A stretch of DNA of 5,398 bases from S012-113 sp039714715 (lineage in GTDB: Bacteria; Bacteroidota; Bacteroidia; Cytophagales; Cyclobacteriaceae): assembly GCA_039714715.1 (NCBI GenBank), contig JBDLIU010000308.1:1-5398 (forward strand), given 5' to 3'. The notes below the pieces were generated by a model, which saw only the letters and a list, made by a program, of their open reading frames with translations, was not told where the DNA came from and made no database searches. Of this stretch, positions 1 to 5,373 are shown one piece after another; position 1 is the stretch's first letter; each line of letters opens with the position of its first letter. Both the position numbers and the translations under genes were made by a program.

Positions 1-179
1 GCCTGGTTGGCACAACCCATTAAAACATCGTCTACATCTGCTGATTTTATTTCTGGGTTTCTGTCCAATATGGCTTTCAATGGAATAGCTGCCAGGTCGT
101 CTGCTCTTACAGCTGAAAGAGCTCCGCCATACTTTCCAACTGGGGTACGAATGGCATCACAAATAAATACTTCACGCAT
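1..179 (-). CDS. pcaF: 3-oxoadipyl-CoA / acetyl-CoA C-acyltransferase (thiolase), 5' part only
   Basis: This is the N-terminal part of a thiolase; 59 complete codons are visible and the gene runs off the left edge. Thiolases of this type cleave a 3-oxoacyl-CoA with free CoA to acetyl-CoA and a shortened acyl-CoA; PcaF makes acetyl-CoA and succinyl-CoA from 3-oxoadipyl-CoA in the cytoplasm. The opening MREVFICDAIRTPVGKYGGA, then VRADDLAA.PLKA, and GCANQ near the edge are what I recall as typical of PcaF/PaaJ rather than of general acetoacetyl-CoA thiolases. The catalytic cysteine and the His/Cys of the C-terminal half lie outside the window. The ATG at 179-177 overlaps the end of the aminotransferase by 8 nt (ATGCGTGA), so translation is probably coupled. 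The start is the only sensible one and agrees with family N-termini. The thiolase family is secure; the 3-oxoadipyl-CoA preference is likely, given the adjacent PcaI/PcaJ-like genes. Confidence 0.9.
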   Translation of the reverse strand, partial: MREVFICDAIRTPVGKYGGALSAVRADDLAAIPLKAILDRNPEIKSADVDDVLMGCANQ

Positions 180-1536
180 GATTTAATTTTTCGATTTTAG
201 GTTTGTATAATTTAAATGCCCTTAACAATCCATCTGACAGACGATCTACATCATCTTGTGTCAAGGTAGTAGAAAACATGGTAGATAATGTATTGATCAT
301 GATGATGTTTTCTTTGATAAACATGTAATCTAAAATTTTATTGATTACTGCTTTTGCATTCTTAGACTGGTTAATTTCACGATAGGTTGTTGGAGCATTT
401 TCCTGCAGGTGGAGCCTCATCATTGAGCCCATGCCGGTCATGCTTATTGGAACATCAGCAATCTTAATCACCTCTCTGATTTGCTTTCGGGCAACATGAG
501 TGAGCTCGTTCAAATCATCAACCGCTTGTTTGTCGAAAAGTTCCATAGTAACCTTTCCGGCTGTCATCGAAATTGGATTAGCCGAAAATGTGCCTGAGTG
601 AGGATGTTTTTGAAAAAGAATTCTTGGATTTAATACATCCATAATGATAGATTTACCGGCTACGGCTCCAATGGGGAAGCCACCTCCAATGATCTTGCCC
701 AGTGCAGTCATATCGGGTTTAACCGGATAGTTTTTCTGGGCACCTGAATAATTGACCCGGTAGGTTATCACTTCATCAAATACCATCAAGGCATTATTTT
801 TTCTTGTCCAGTTATAAATAGCTTTGATATACTCATTGGTAGCTTCAAACATACCAATACGGTGAGAGATAGGGTCAATCAATACACAGGCTATTTCATC
901 TGCATGTTGGTCCAGGATGTTGATGGTACGTTCTATATCGTTATACGGAAAAATAACAACATTATCCAATACACCCTTCGGAGTACCATACACTAATGGA
1001 ACCGAATTGGGTTTATCGATATTACCCCAATTGCGTGAATTAGCAGTTTGGCTAATCTCAGCAAAATCATAGGTGCCATGGTAAGCCCCTTCGGCTTTGG
1101 CAATTTTGGATTTCTCTGTATAGGCACGGGCTGCTTTGAGCATGGTCATTACAGCTTCGGTACCGGAATTCATAAAACGGATTTTCTTAAATTGAGGGGT
1201 CCGTTGATTAAGGTGCTCAGCAAATGCTACTTCGGCTTCGGTACCCATGGTGTAGGCAGTGCCTTTTTGCATCTGCTCTGTCACTGCACTAACCACTTCA
1301 GGGTGTGCATGGCCATGGATCAATGAAGCCATGTTGTTGGCGAAATCTGTTCTTACGGTACCATCAATATCAGTGATGTAACTTCCTTTTGCATGAGCAA
1401 CATAAAAAGGATGAGGCTTTCGGTAAATGGTATTCCGACTTACCCCTCCGGGTATTACCTTCTTACCGCGATTATAAATATCCTGATGAGGATCGACTTC
1501 AACTACTTTCTGGTTGGTTGTAATATTTGATTTCAT
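172..1536 (-). CDS. Class III PLP aminotransferase, glutamate-1-semialdehyde aminotransferase-like; probable beta-amino acid transaminase
   Basis: This 454-residue fold-type I PLP enzyme resembles glutamate-1-semialdehyde aminomutase (GSAM). Visible landmarks are PGGVSR (residues 29-34), the substrate-side G.Y..D.DG motif (51-59), the phosphate-binding NSGTEA (123-128), YHG (152-154), the ring-nitrogen aspartate in VFDEV (D254), the Schiff-base lysine in LGKIIGGG (K281) and GTFSANP (315-321). The cofactor machinery appears intact. GSAM-like enzymes include beta-amino acid transaminases such as the Variovorax beta-phenylalanine aminotransferase, where an arginine in a PGGxxR motif binds the substrate carboxylate; R34 sits in that place. 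A haem-pathway role is unlikely because the gene lies in a catabolic operon with an aminomutase, CoA-transferase and thiolase. I infer that it converts the beta-amino acid made by the aminomutase to a 3-oxoacid. The start lies 24 nt after the CoA-transferase stop; an ATG 13 nt upstream is out of frame. No clear Shine-Dalgarno is seen. Family is sure, substrate is inferred. Confidence 0.9.
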   Translation of the reverse strand: MKSNITTNQKVVEVDPHQDIYNRGKKVIPGGVSRNTIYRKPHPFYVAHAKGSYITDIDGTVRTDFANNMASLIHGHAHPEVVSAVTEQMQKGTAYTMGTEAEVAFAEHLNQRTPQFKKIRFMNSGTEAVMTMLKAARAYTEKSKIAKAEGAYHGTYDFAEISQTANSRNWGNIDKPNSVPLVYGTPKGVLDNVVIFPYNDIERTINILDQHADEIACVLIDPISHRIGMFEATNEYIKAIYNWTRKNNALMVFDEVITYRVNYSGAQKNYPVKPDMTALGKIIGGGFPIGAVAGKSIIMDVLNPRILFQKHPHSGTFSANPISMTAGKVTMELFDKQAVDDLNELTHVARKQIREVIKIADVPISMTGMGSMMRLHLQENAPTTYREINQSKNAKAVINKILDYMFIKENIIMINTLSTMFSTTLTQDDVDRLSDGLLRAFKLYKPKIEKLNHA

Positions 1537-1560
1537 TGCTGTAAAGCATTAGGCTTTTGT

Positions 1561-2220
1561 TTATTCGTTTAGTTTTAATCTGGGTTCTGTTCTTTCCTGT
1601 AAATATTCAAGAGATACGCCAGGAGCCATTTCTTTAATAAAGAGTCCATCTTCTTTCACATCAAGAATGGCAAGATCAGTATAGATACGTTCTACAACCC
1701 CTTTGCCTGTAAGAGGGAATGAACATTTATTAACAATTTTCGGGTCACCTTTTTTGGTAACATGTTGAGTGATTACGAATATTCTTTTTACACCTGCCAC
1801 AAGATCCATGGCACCTCCTACAGCGGGGATAGCATCTTTTGCACCGGTAGACCAATTCGCAATGTCTCCGTTTTCAGATACCTGCATGGTACCCAGCACA
1901 CAAATGTCTATATGGCCACCTCGAATCATTGTAAAGCTGTCTGCATGATGAAAGAACGCAGCTCCAGGCATGGTGGTCACATACTTCTTGCCTGCATTCA
2001 CCAGCTCACGATCATGCTTGCCTTGTTCAGGAACGGGGCCCATACCGAGAAGGCCATTTTCTGTTTGATAGATAAGCTCTCTTCCTGCTGGCACGAAATC
2101 AGCAACCAGTTCCGGAATACCAATTCCAAGATTAACATAAGAACCATCAGGTATATCTATCGCTACCTTTTGAGCCATTTCTTCACGGCTCCAACCAATT
2201 TTTTTATCTGTATCTACCAT
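1561..2220 (-). CDS. pcaJ: 3-oxoadipate CoA-transferase, beta subunit (PcaJ-like)
   Basis: This 219-residue protein is the catalytic subunit of a family I CoA-transferase, which moves CoA from succinyl-CoA to a 3-oxoacid through an enzyme-bound glutamyl-CoA thioester. NLGIG.P.LVA (residues 30-40) is followed by the active-site motif YQTENGLLG (51-59), with E54 as the predicted catalytic glutamate. The usual serine before that Glu is threonine here, a mild change. AFFHHADSF (88-96), RGGHID (100-105) and ANWSTGAKDAIPAVGGAMDL (121-140) match PcaJ as I recall it; SCOT/ScoB enzymes read differently there (YFDSAESF). Length is normal for PcaJ. The ATG overlaps the stop of the alpha subunit by 7 nt (ATGGTAG), which fits coupled translation of an obligate heteromer. 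Acetoacetate:succinyl-CoA transferase is the main alternative activity, but the motifs favour 3-oxoadipate or a similar 3-oxo-dicarboxylate. Confidence 0.93.
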   Translation of the reverse strand: MVDTDKKIGWSREEMAQKVAIDIPDGSYVNLGIGIPELVADFVPAGRELIYQTENGLLGMGPVPEQGKHDRELVNAGKKYVTTMPGAAFFHHADSFTMIRGGHIDICVLGTMQVSENGDIANWSTGAKDAIPAVGGAMDLVAGVKRIFVITQHVTKKGDPKIVNKCSFPLTGKGVVERIYTDLAILDVKEDGLFIKEMAPGVSLEYLQERTEPRLKLNE

Positions 2221-2927
2221 GGGTAACTCATTTCTTGTTCTACCAATTTAGATTCATCGGCAGGGTTAGTAACTTCAACAACTTTTTGCACGAATATACC
2301 CGGTGTAACAACCGTTTCAGGGTCAATAACACCAGGTTCAACGATATTTTTAGCCTGTACAATGGCCACGTCTGATGCCGTACACATAATTGGGCCAAAG
2401 TTTCGGGCAGTAGCATTATAAAGTAGGTTACCATACCTATCTGCAGTTTTGGCTTTTACCAGGGCAAAATCTGCTTTGATGCCATATTCCATCACGTATT
2501 CAATGCCATTAAACACTCTTGATTCCTTGCCTTCTGCAAGAGGAGTATTTACAGAGGCAGGTGTATAAAATGCCGGGATACCTGCACCCCCGGCCCTTAT
2601 TCTTTCTGCCAATGTTCCCTGGGGTACCAGCTCAAGTTCAATTTCACCGGCATGATATAATTCAGGAAAAACTTTAGATCCTGCAGTACGCGGGAATGAG
2701 CAAATAGTTTTAGCAACCTGCCTGTTTTCAATCAGGGCAGCTAGTCCGACATGGCCACTACCTGTATTGTTACTAACAACTGTAAGGTCTTTAGCACCAT
2801 GGTCGATCAGGGCATGGATGAGTTCAATGGGGCTTCCTGCCTCACCGAAACCACCTATCATAACAGTTGCTCCATCGTGGATTTCACTAACGGCTTCTGC
2901 TGGTGATCCGATAATTTTGTTAATCAT
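2214..2927 (-). CDS. pcaI: 3-oxoadipate CoA-transferase, alpha subunit (PcaI-like)
   Basis: This is the 237-residue alpha subunit that pairs with the next gene to form a succinyl-CoA:3-oxoacid CoA-transferase. The family I CoA-transferase signature is complete at residues 18-33 (DG....IGGFGEAGSP). SNNTGSGHVGLAAL (52-65), CSFPR (76-80), VF.ELY.AG.IELE.VPQG.LAERIRA.G.GI.AF (86-120), LAEGKE (130-135), ARNFGPI (174-180) and TPGIFVQ.VV (208-217) follow in order. The SNNxGxGxxGLAAL and CSFPR...VFxELY segments are PcaI-like; B. subtilis ScoA, as I remember it, has SNNCGVDDWG and lacks CSFPR. The MINK start is also typical of PcaI. No pcaB, pcaC or pcaD ring-cleavage gene is next to it, so its 3-oxoacid probably comes from the aminotransferase. 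The leader is TTTTTAAACTATG, without a Shine-Dalgarno, and a hairpin lies just upstream in the gap after the aminomutase gene. Confidence 0.93.
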   Translation of the reverse strand: MINKIIGSPAEAVSEIHDGATVMIGGFGEAGSPIELIHALIDHGAKDLTVVSNNTGSGHVGLAALIENRQVAKTICSFPRTAGSKVFPELYHAGEIELELVPQGTLAERIRAGGAGIPAFYTPASVNTPLAEGKESRVFNGIEYVMEYGIKADFALVKAKTADRYGNLLYNATARNFGPIMCTASDVAIVQAKNIVEPGVIDPETVVTPGIFVQKVVEVTNPADESKLVEQEMSYPW

Positions 2928-2943
2928 AGTTTAAAAATAGTCT

Positions 2944-2979
2944 GGAGCCGGATTCCGATAGCTATCGGGATCGGTCTCC
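2944..2979 (-). other. Intercistronic imperfect hairpin between aminomutase and CoA-transferase genes
   Basis: This 36-bp inverted repeat has two 18-nt arms that pair at 15 of 18 positions; one of the three non-matches can form a G-U pair in one strand. Its core is TTCCGATAGCTATCGGGA (2953-2970), one copy of a small palindrome family also present upstream of the operon. It fills most of the 58-nt gap between the aminomutase stop (2986) and the CoA-transferase start (2927). On the transcribed strand a run of five T follows about 6 nt after the stem. It could act as a leaky terminator or an mRNA-stability or processing element that sets different levels for upstream and downstream genes. The structure is seen; the role is inferred. 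Confidence 0.6.
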
Positions 2980-2985
2980 GGTCTT

Positions 2986-4587
2986 CTACATAAATTTTCC
3001 TTTGCTTTCCAGATCTTTTTCAATTTGATCCAGTTCATCTTTATAGAAATACTCTCCGCCATCAAAAGGCTTTAGTTTTTCTATTGTGTTTTCTTCTTCA
3101 TCGTATTCAGCCAGGAATACTCTGTCGAGCCACTCCATGTTTCTACCTTCATTGAATTTCAGGGCAAATGCTTTTCTGCCATTCACCTCAACCTCACCCA
3201 TCATAGAAGTTTTACCTGCTGAAGAAGTCATGGTAATATATCGTGATGGTCTTCCGATAGAAGGTAGCGTACGATATACTTTACTAAAGATCTTATTCAT
3301 AGCTGCCAATGGAGCAGTGAAATAATCATGTTCACCGGTTGGTCTTGCACAATACATAGAGTGGAATGTAACCCCAAGCATCATGAAAGTATGACCCAGA
3401 TCGATCCAGTTTTGAGCAGATCTGTCGATATCCACTTTACCATTCTCATCCATAAACAGGCTGATATGGTTCATCATAGGACTCTGACTTCTTACCAATA
3501 AACCATTTTTTCGTAATCTTCGAATTGCGGCAAGAGTGTAAATGTTATAGAGTTCTTTTGGAGCAGAAAAGTGTGCCATCCAGGCTATTGTGATACCATT
3601 ATCCATTAGTTTTTTAAAGAGATCTAATGTGGCATCGTATTTTTTATTGAGAATAACATCAGGCTCATAGGTAAGTGCTCGCGAAGCAATTCTGATCGTT
3701 CTGATGTGCATTAACTCAGGGTCTTCGATCAGAGGGAGCAAGTATTCTTCCAACCGTTGGGTAGGCATGTATCCGGCATCACCACCTGTAATAAGAATAT
3801 CGGTGATCTCTTTATGTTTTCTAAAGTATTGGTGTATTTGGTGTACATCATCCTGGATAAACATATCATCATCACCTCTTACCTGGGCATGACGGAAGCA
3901 ATACGTGCAGTAGGCATAGCAACTCTGGGTTGTCTTATCTAAAAGCAGGAATACCGGGGGGTATTTATGCTGACCACCATCTATTGCCTCAAATTCTCCG
4001 TCTTCAGAATAAAAAGAGGGCCGGTTAAGGATCTGTTTGCCATCATGTGGATTTGTTTTTTCCCTGTAAGCTACTACATACTCTGTTCTTTTCTTTTCAT
4101 CTTCAATGGCCTTATATCCATCAACAATTTCTTTGTTGATCATATTAGGCTGAGGAATAACGAGCTGGAAAACGGGATCGTTATGGTAGTCGTTCCAGTT
4201 GATGGAATTGAGCACATGCTTTGTTGCAAGGAATGCGTATACTTCTACGAAAAGTTCGCGCTCTTTTTTATCGGTAAGCTCAATGCCGTGTCCTTCCAGG
4301 ATCTGACAAACCTTTCTGAATCCTGCCAGACCGGTATAGTTGTTCCTTGCATCCTTACCAAAGATTGGCTCAAATGAATCTTTTAACAGGGAGTGCTGCG
4401 GATAGTTATTATGTAACCTTTCCAATAAGGTTGTTGGAACCAGGTTTTCTTTTCTGATTGTTTCTTTAACCTCTTCACTCATGTCATGTCGATCCATCAG
4501 GGCTTCAACATCAGCTTGTTCAAACTTTACCAGCCCAACCGATTTTTCGGCTGTTGAAACTGGGGGTACTTCTGTAACTGTGCTCAT
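2986..4587 (-). CDS. KamA-family radical SAM 2,3-aminomutase, probably not lysine-specific
   Basis: This 533-residue radical SAM, PLP-dependent aminomutase would move an alpha-amino group to the beta carbon. The [4Fe-4S] cluster motif CxxxCxxC is C223, C227, C230, followed by R232, which aligns with the substrate-carboxylate arginine of lysine 2,3-aminomutase (R134 in the Clostridium subterminale enzyme). ITGGDAG (266-272) is the SAM-contacting GGD motif, and SSAGKT (455-460) gives K459 as the PLP lysine (K337 in the clostridial enzyme). The two aspartates that bind the lysine side-chain amine (D293, D330) align here with R415 (or A414, depending on gap placement) and T452. Glutamate 2,3-aminomutase also lacks both, having Lys and Asn, so an acidic substrate is likely. 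About 100 extra residues precede the cluster compared with the 416-residue clostridial enzyme. The gene starts 26 nt after the regulator's stop, in the same operon. Family is sure; lysine 2,3-aminomutase would be a risky name. Confidence 0.92.
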   Translation of the reverse strand: MSTVTEVPPVSTAEKSVGLVKFEQADVEALMDRHDMSEEVKETIRKENLVPTTLLERLHNNYPQHSLLKDSFEPIFGKDARNNYTGLAGFRKVCQILEGHGIELTDKKERELFVEVYAFLATKHVLNSINWNDYHNDPVFQLVIPQPNMINKEIVDGYKAIEDEKKRTEYVVAYREKTNPHDGKQILNRPSFYSEDGEFEAIDGGQHKYPPVFLLLDKTTQSCYAYCTYCFRHAQVRGDDDMFIQDDVHQIHQYFRKHKEITDILITGGDAGYMPTQRLEEYLLPLIEDPELMHIRTIRIASRALTYEPDVILNKKYDATLDLFKKLMDNGITIAWMAHFSAPKELYNIYTLAAIRRLRKNGLLVRSQSPMMNHISLFMDENGKVDIDRSAQNWIDLGHTFMMLGVTFHSMYCARPTGEHDYFTAPLAAMNKIFSKVYRTLPSIGRPSRYITMTSSAGKTSMMGEVEVNGRKAFALKFNEGRNMEWLDRVFLAEYDEEENTIEKLKPFDGGEYFYKDELDQIEKDLESKGKFM

Positions 4588-4613
4588 TTTATACTATTTA
4601 GATTTGCGGTTAT

Positions 4614-5165
4614 TTAATTGTTGGGTGTAATTATCCATAGAAGTTCAGCTTCATTATCGCTGATATTCCTGAAAAGATGGGGTTGTTTCGAATTAAAATA
4701 AAAACCATCCCCTTCTGTTAGCTGGAACTCTTGCTCATTAACGATCGCCTCAAAACTCCCATTCAGTACATAGCAAAACTCCTGTCCGGGGAAATTACTG
4801 GTCATAATTCCGTCAGAATCAGAGTTTTTATCAAATTGTATCAGGTATGGTTCGATTTGTTTAGTTGAATCGTGGTAGGAGAGCATATGCAAACTGGTAC
4901 CACTTTTGTTTTTCTTTACAAATCTCCTTTGATTCGGTTTTAATAAAGGATGGTGATCCAGGTCTTCATTCTCACCAATCAACTCACCTACGGTTGTATG
5001 CAGGGCATCGGCCACTTTTTTAAGTGTTACGATAGAAGGGAAAGCCTTACCTCGCTCAATTTGAGAAATGAGGCTGGAGGTAACTCCAATCATGGTAGAC
5101 AAATCCTTGATTGAATAGCCAAAGCTATCTCTGATTGTCTTAATTCTGATGCCCATCTGATCCAT
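4614..5165 (-). CDS. XRE-family transcriptional regulator with C-terminal cupin domain
   Basis: This 183-residue protein has an N-terminal Cro/C1-type helix-turn-helix (about residues 5-62; the HTH core runs through IGVTSSLISQIERGKAFPSI, with LKKVADAL behind it). A linker leads to a C-terminal cupin barrel (about 105-180) with FPGQEFCYVLNGS (125-137), LTEGDGFYFNSKQPHLFRN (149-167) and LLWIITP (175-181). This architecture is common in regulators of amino acid and polyamine catabolism, PuuR for example, where the cupin is thought to sense a small molecule. The first metal-binding HxH of classical cupins is replaced by GQEF, and only H163 remains in the second motif, so a metal-free ligand site is plausible. 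It is the first gene of the operon, 26 nt ahead of the aminomutase gene, so it is probably a local regulator. An 18-bp inverted repeat covers its start codon. ATG at codon 4 is an alternative start. Repressor versus activator cannot be told from sequence. Confidence 0.9.
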   Translation of the reverse strand: MDQMGIRIKTIRDSFGYSIKDLSTMIGVTSSLISQIERGKAFPSIVTLKKVADALHTTVGELIGENEDLDHHPLLKPNQRRFVKKNKSGTSLHMLSYHDSTKQIEPYLIQFDKNSDSDGIMTSNFPGQEFCYVLNGSFEAIVNEQEFQLTEGDGFYFNSKQPHLFRNISDNEAELLWIITPNN

Positions 5166-5180
5166 AAATATGAATTTATG
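5163..5180. promoter_or_regulatory. Inverted repeat over the regulator start codon; candidate operator
   Basis: On the plus strand this reads CATAAAT-ATGA-ATTTATG, two perfect 7-bp arms around a 4-bp centre. The last three bases of the repeat on the minus strand are the regulator's ATG. Size and symmetry suit a dimeric HTH regulator, and the position would allow autoregulation by blocking transcription or initiation. The repeat is seen; binding is inference. AT-rich DNA forms such repeats by chance fairly often. Confidence 0.4.
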
Positions 5181-5216
5181 TAATCGTGAAACTTGATTTA
5201 CCCTGACAAAATGTGA

Positions 5217-5234
5217 TCCCGATAACTATCGGGA
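5217..5234. repeat. Short palindrome, TCCCGATA-AC-TATCGGGA
   Basis: Perfect 8-bp arms flank a 2-bp centre. It matches the core of the intercistronic hairpin at 2953-2970 at 16 of 18 positions and shares TCCCGAT/ATCGGGA with the next copy at 5255-5270. Its GC-rich arms contrast with the AT-rich surroundings. This looks like a small dispersed intergenic palindrome. No T-run follows on either strand to make it a convincing intrinsic terminator. Confidence 0.65.
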
Positions 5235-5254
5235 GCATTTTCGTCAATTGTTCA

Positions 5255-5270
5255 TCCCGATTTATCGGGA
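5255..5270. repeat. Short palindrome, TCCCGAT-TT-ATCGGGA
   Basis: Perfect 7-bp arms flank a 2-bp centre, 20 bp from the related copy at 5217-5234. A short outer match, TTCGTC at 5240-5245 with GACGAA at 5269-5274, could form an alternative pairing. It is the third member of the same palindrome family in the window, all three in intergenic DNA. Confidence 0.6.
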
Positions 5271-5331
5271 CGAATAATTTGGGTTAAGTATTACTTCACA
5301 AAGTTAAATATAGTTTAATAACAAGAGCAAG

Positions 5332-5350
5332 AATTAAATGGCATTTAATT
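5332..5350. promoter_or_regulatory. Perfect 9-bp inverted repeat in the AT-rich upstream region; candidate operator
   Basis: AATTAAATG and CATTTAATT flank a single G. It lies in the AT-rich stretch between the operon's regulator and a possible plus-strand gene start at 5374. Smaller palindromes follow at 5348-5359 (ATTTAATTAAAT) and 5359-5368 (TAAATATTTA). It could bind a regulator of either direction, but base composition makes chance symmetry likely, so this is a weak call. Confidence 0.3.
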
Positions 5351-5373
5351 TAATTAAATAAATATTTAAAGGA

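Noticed and set aside
1048..1326. Plus-strand open frame of 92 codons inside the aminotransferase gene
   Set aside because: It lies wholly antisense to a well-supported gene, has no recognisable motifs and no separate leader; it is a shadow frame.
172..1536. Aminotransferase as glutamate-1-semialdehyde aminomutase (hemL) of haem synthesis
   Set aside because: Overall similarity is there, but the operon is catabolic, no haem genes are near, and the PGGxxR motif fits beta-amino acid transaminases better.
1762..2226. Plus-strand open frame of 154 codons antisense to the CoA-transferase beta subunit
   Set aside because: Long, but rich in Cys, His and Tyr in a way typical of antisense readings, and opposite a gene with clear catalytic motifs.
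3967..4377. Plus-strand open frame of 136 codons antisense to the aminomutase N-terminal region
   Set aside because: Its hydrophobic, Cys- and Phe-rich protein could suggest a membrane protein, but it is the complement of a conserved coding region and has no own signals.
2986..4587. Aminomutase as lysine 2,3-aminomutase of the clostridial lysine fermentation pathway
   Set aside because: The aspartates for the lysine side-chain amine are absent, and kamD, kamE, kdd and kce are not present in the window.
5217..5270. The two palindromes as a tandem intrinsic terminator
   Set aside because: Neither is followed by a T-run on either strand; a dispersed repeat or binding site is more likely.
5166..5300. 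A specific promoter for the operon
   Set aside because: I looked for TTTG / TAnnTTTG and for TTGACA / TATAAT pairs on the minus strand. TTGACG near 5248 has no good -10 at 17 bp, and no Bacteroidota-type pair has acceptable spacing.
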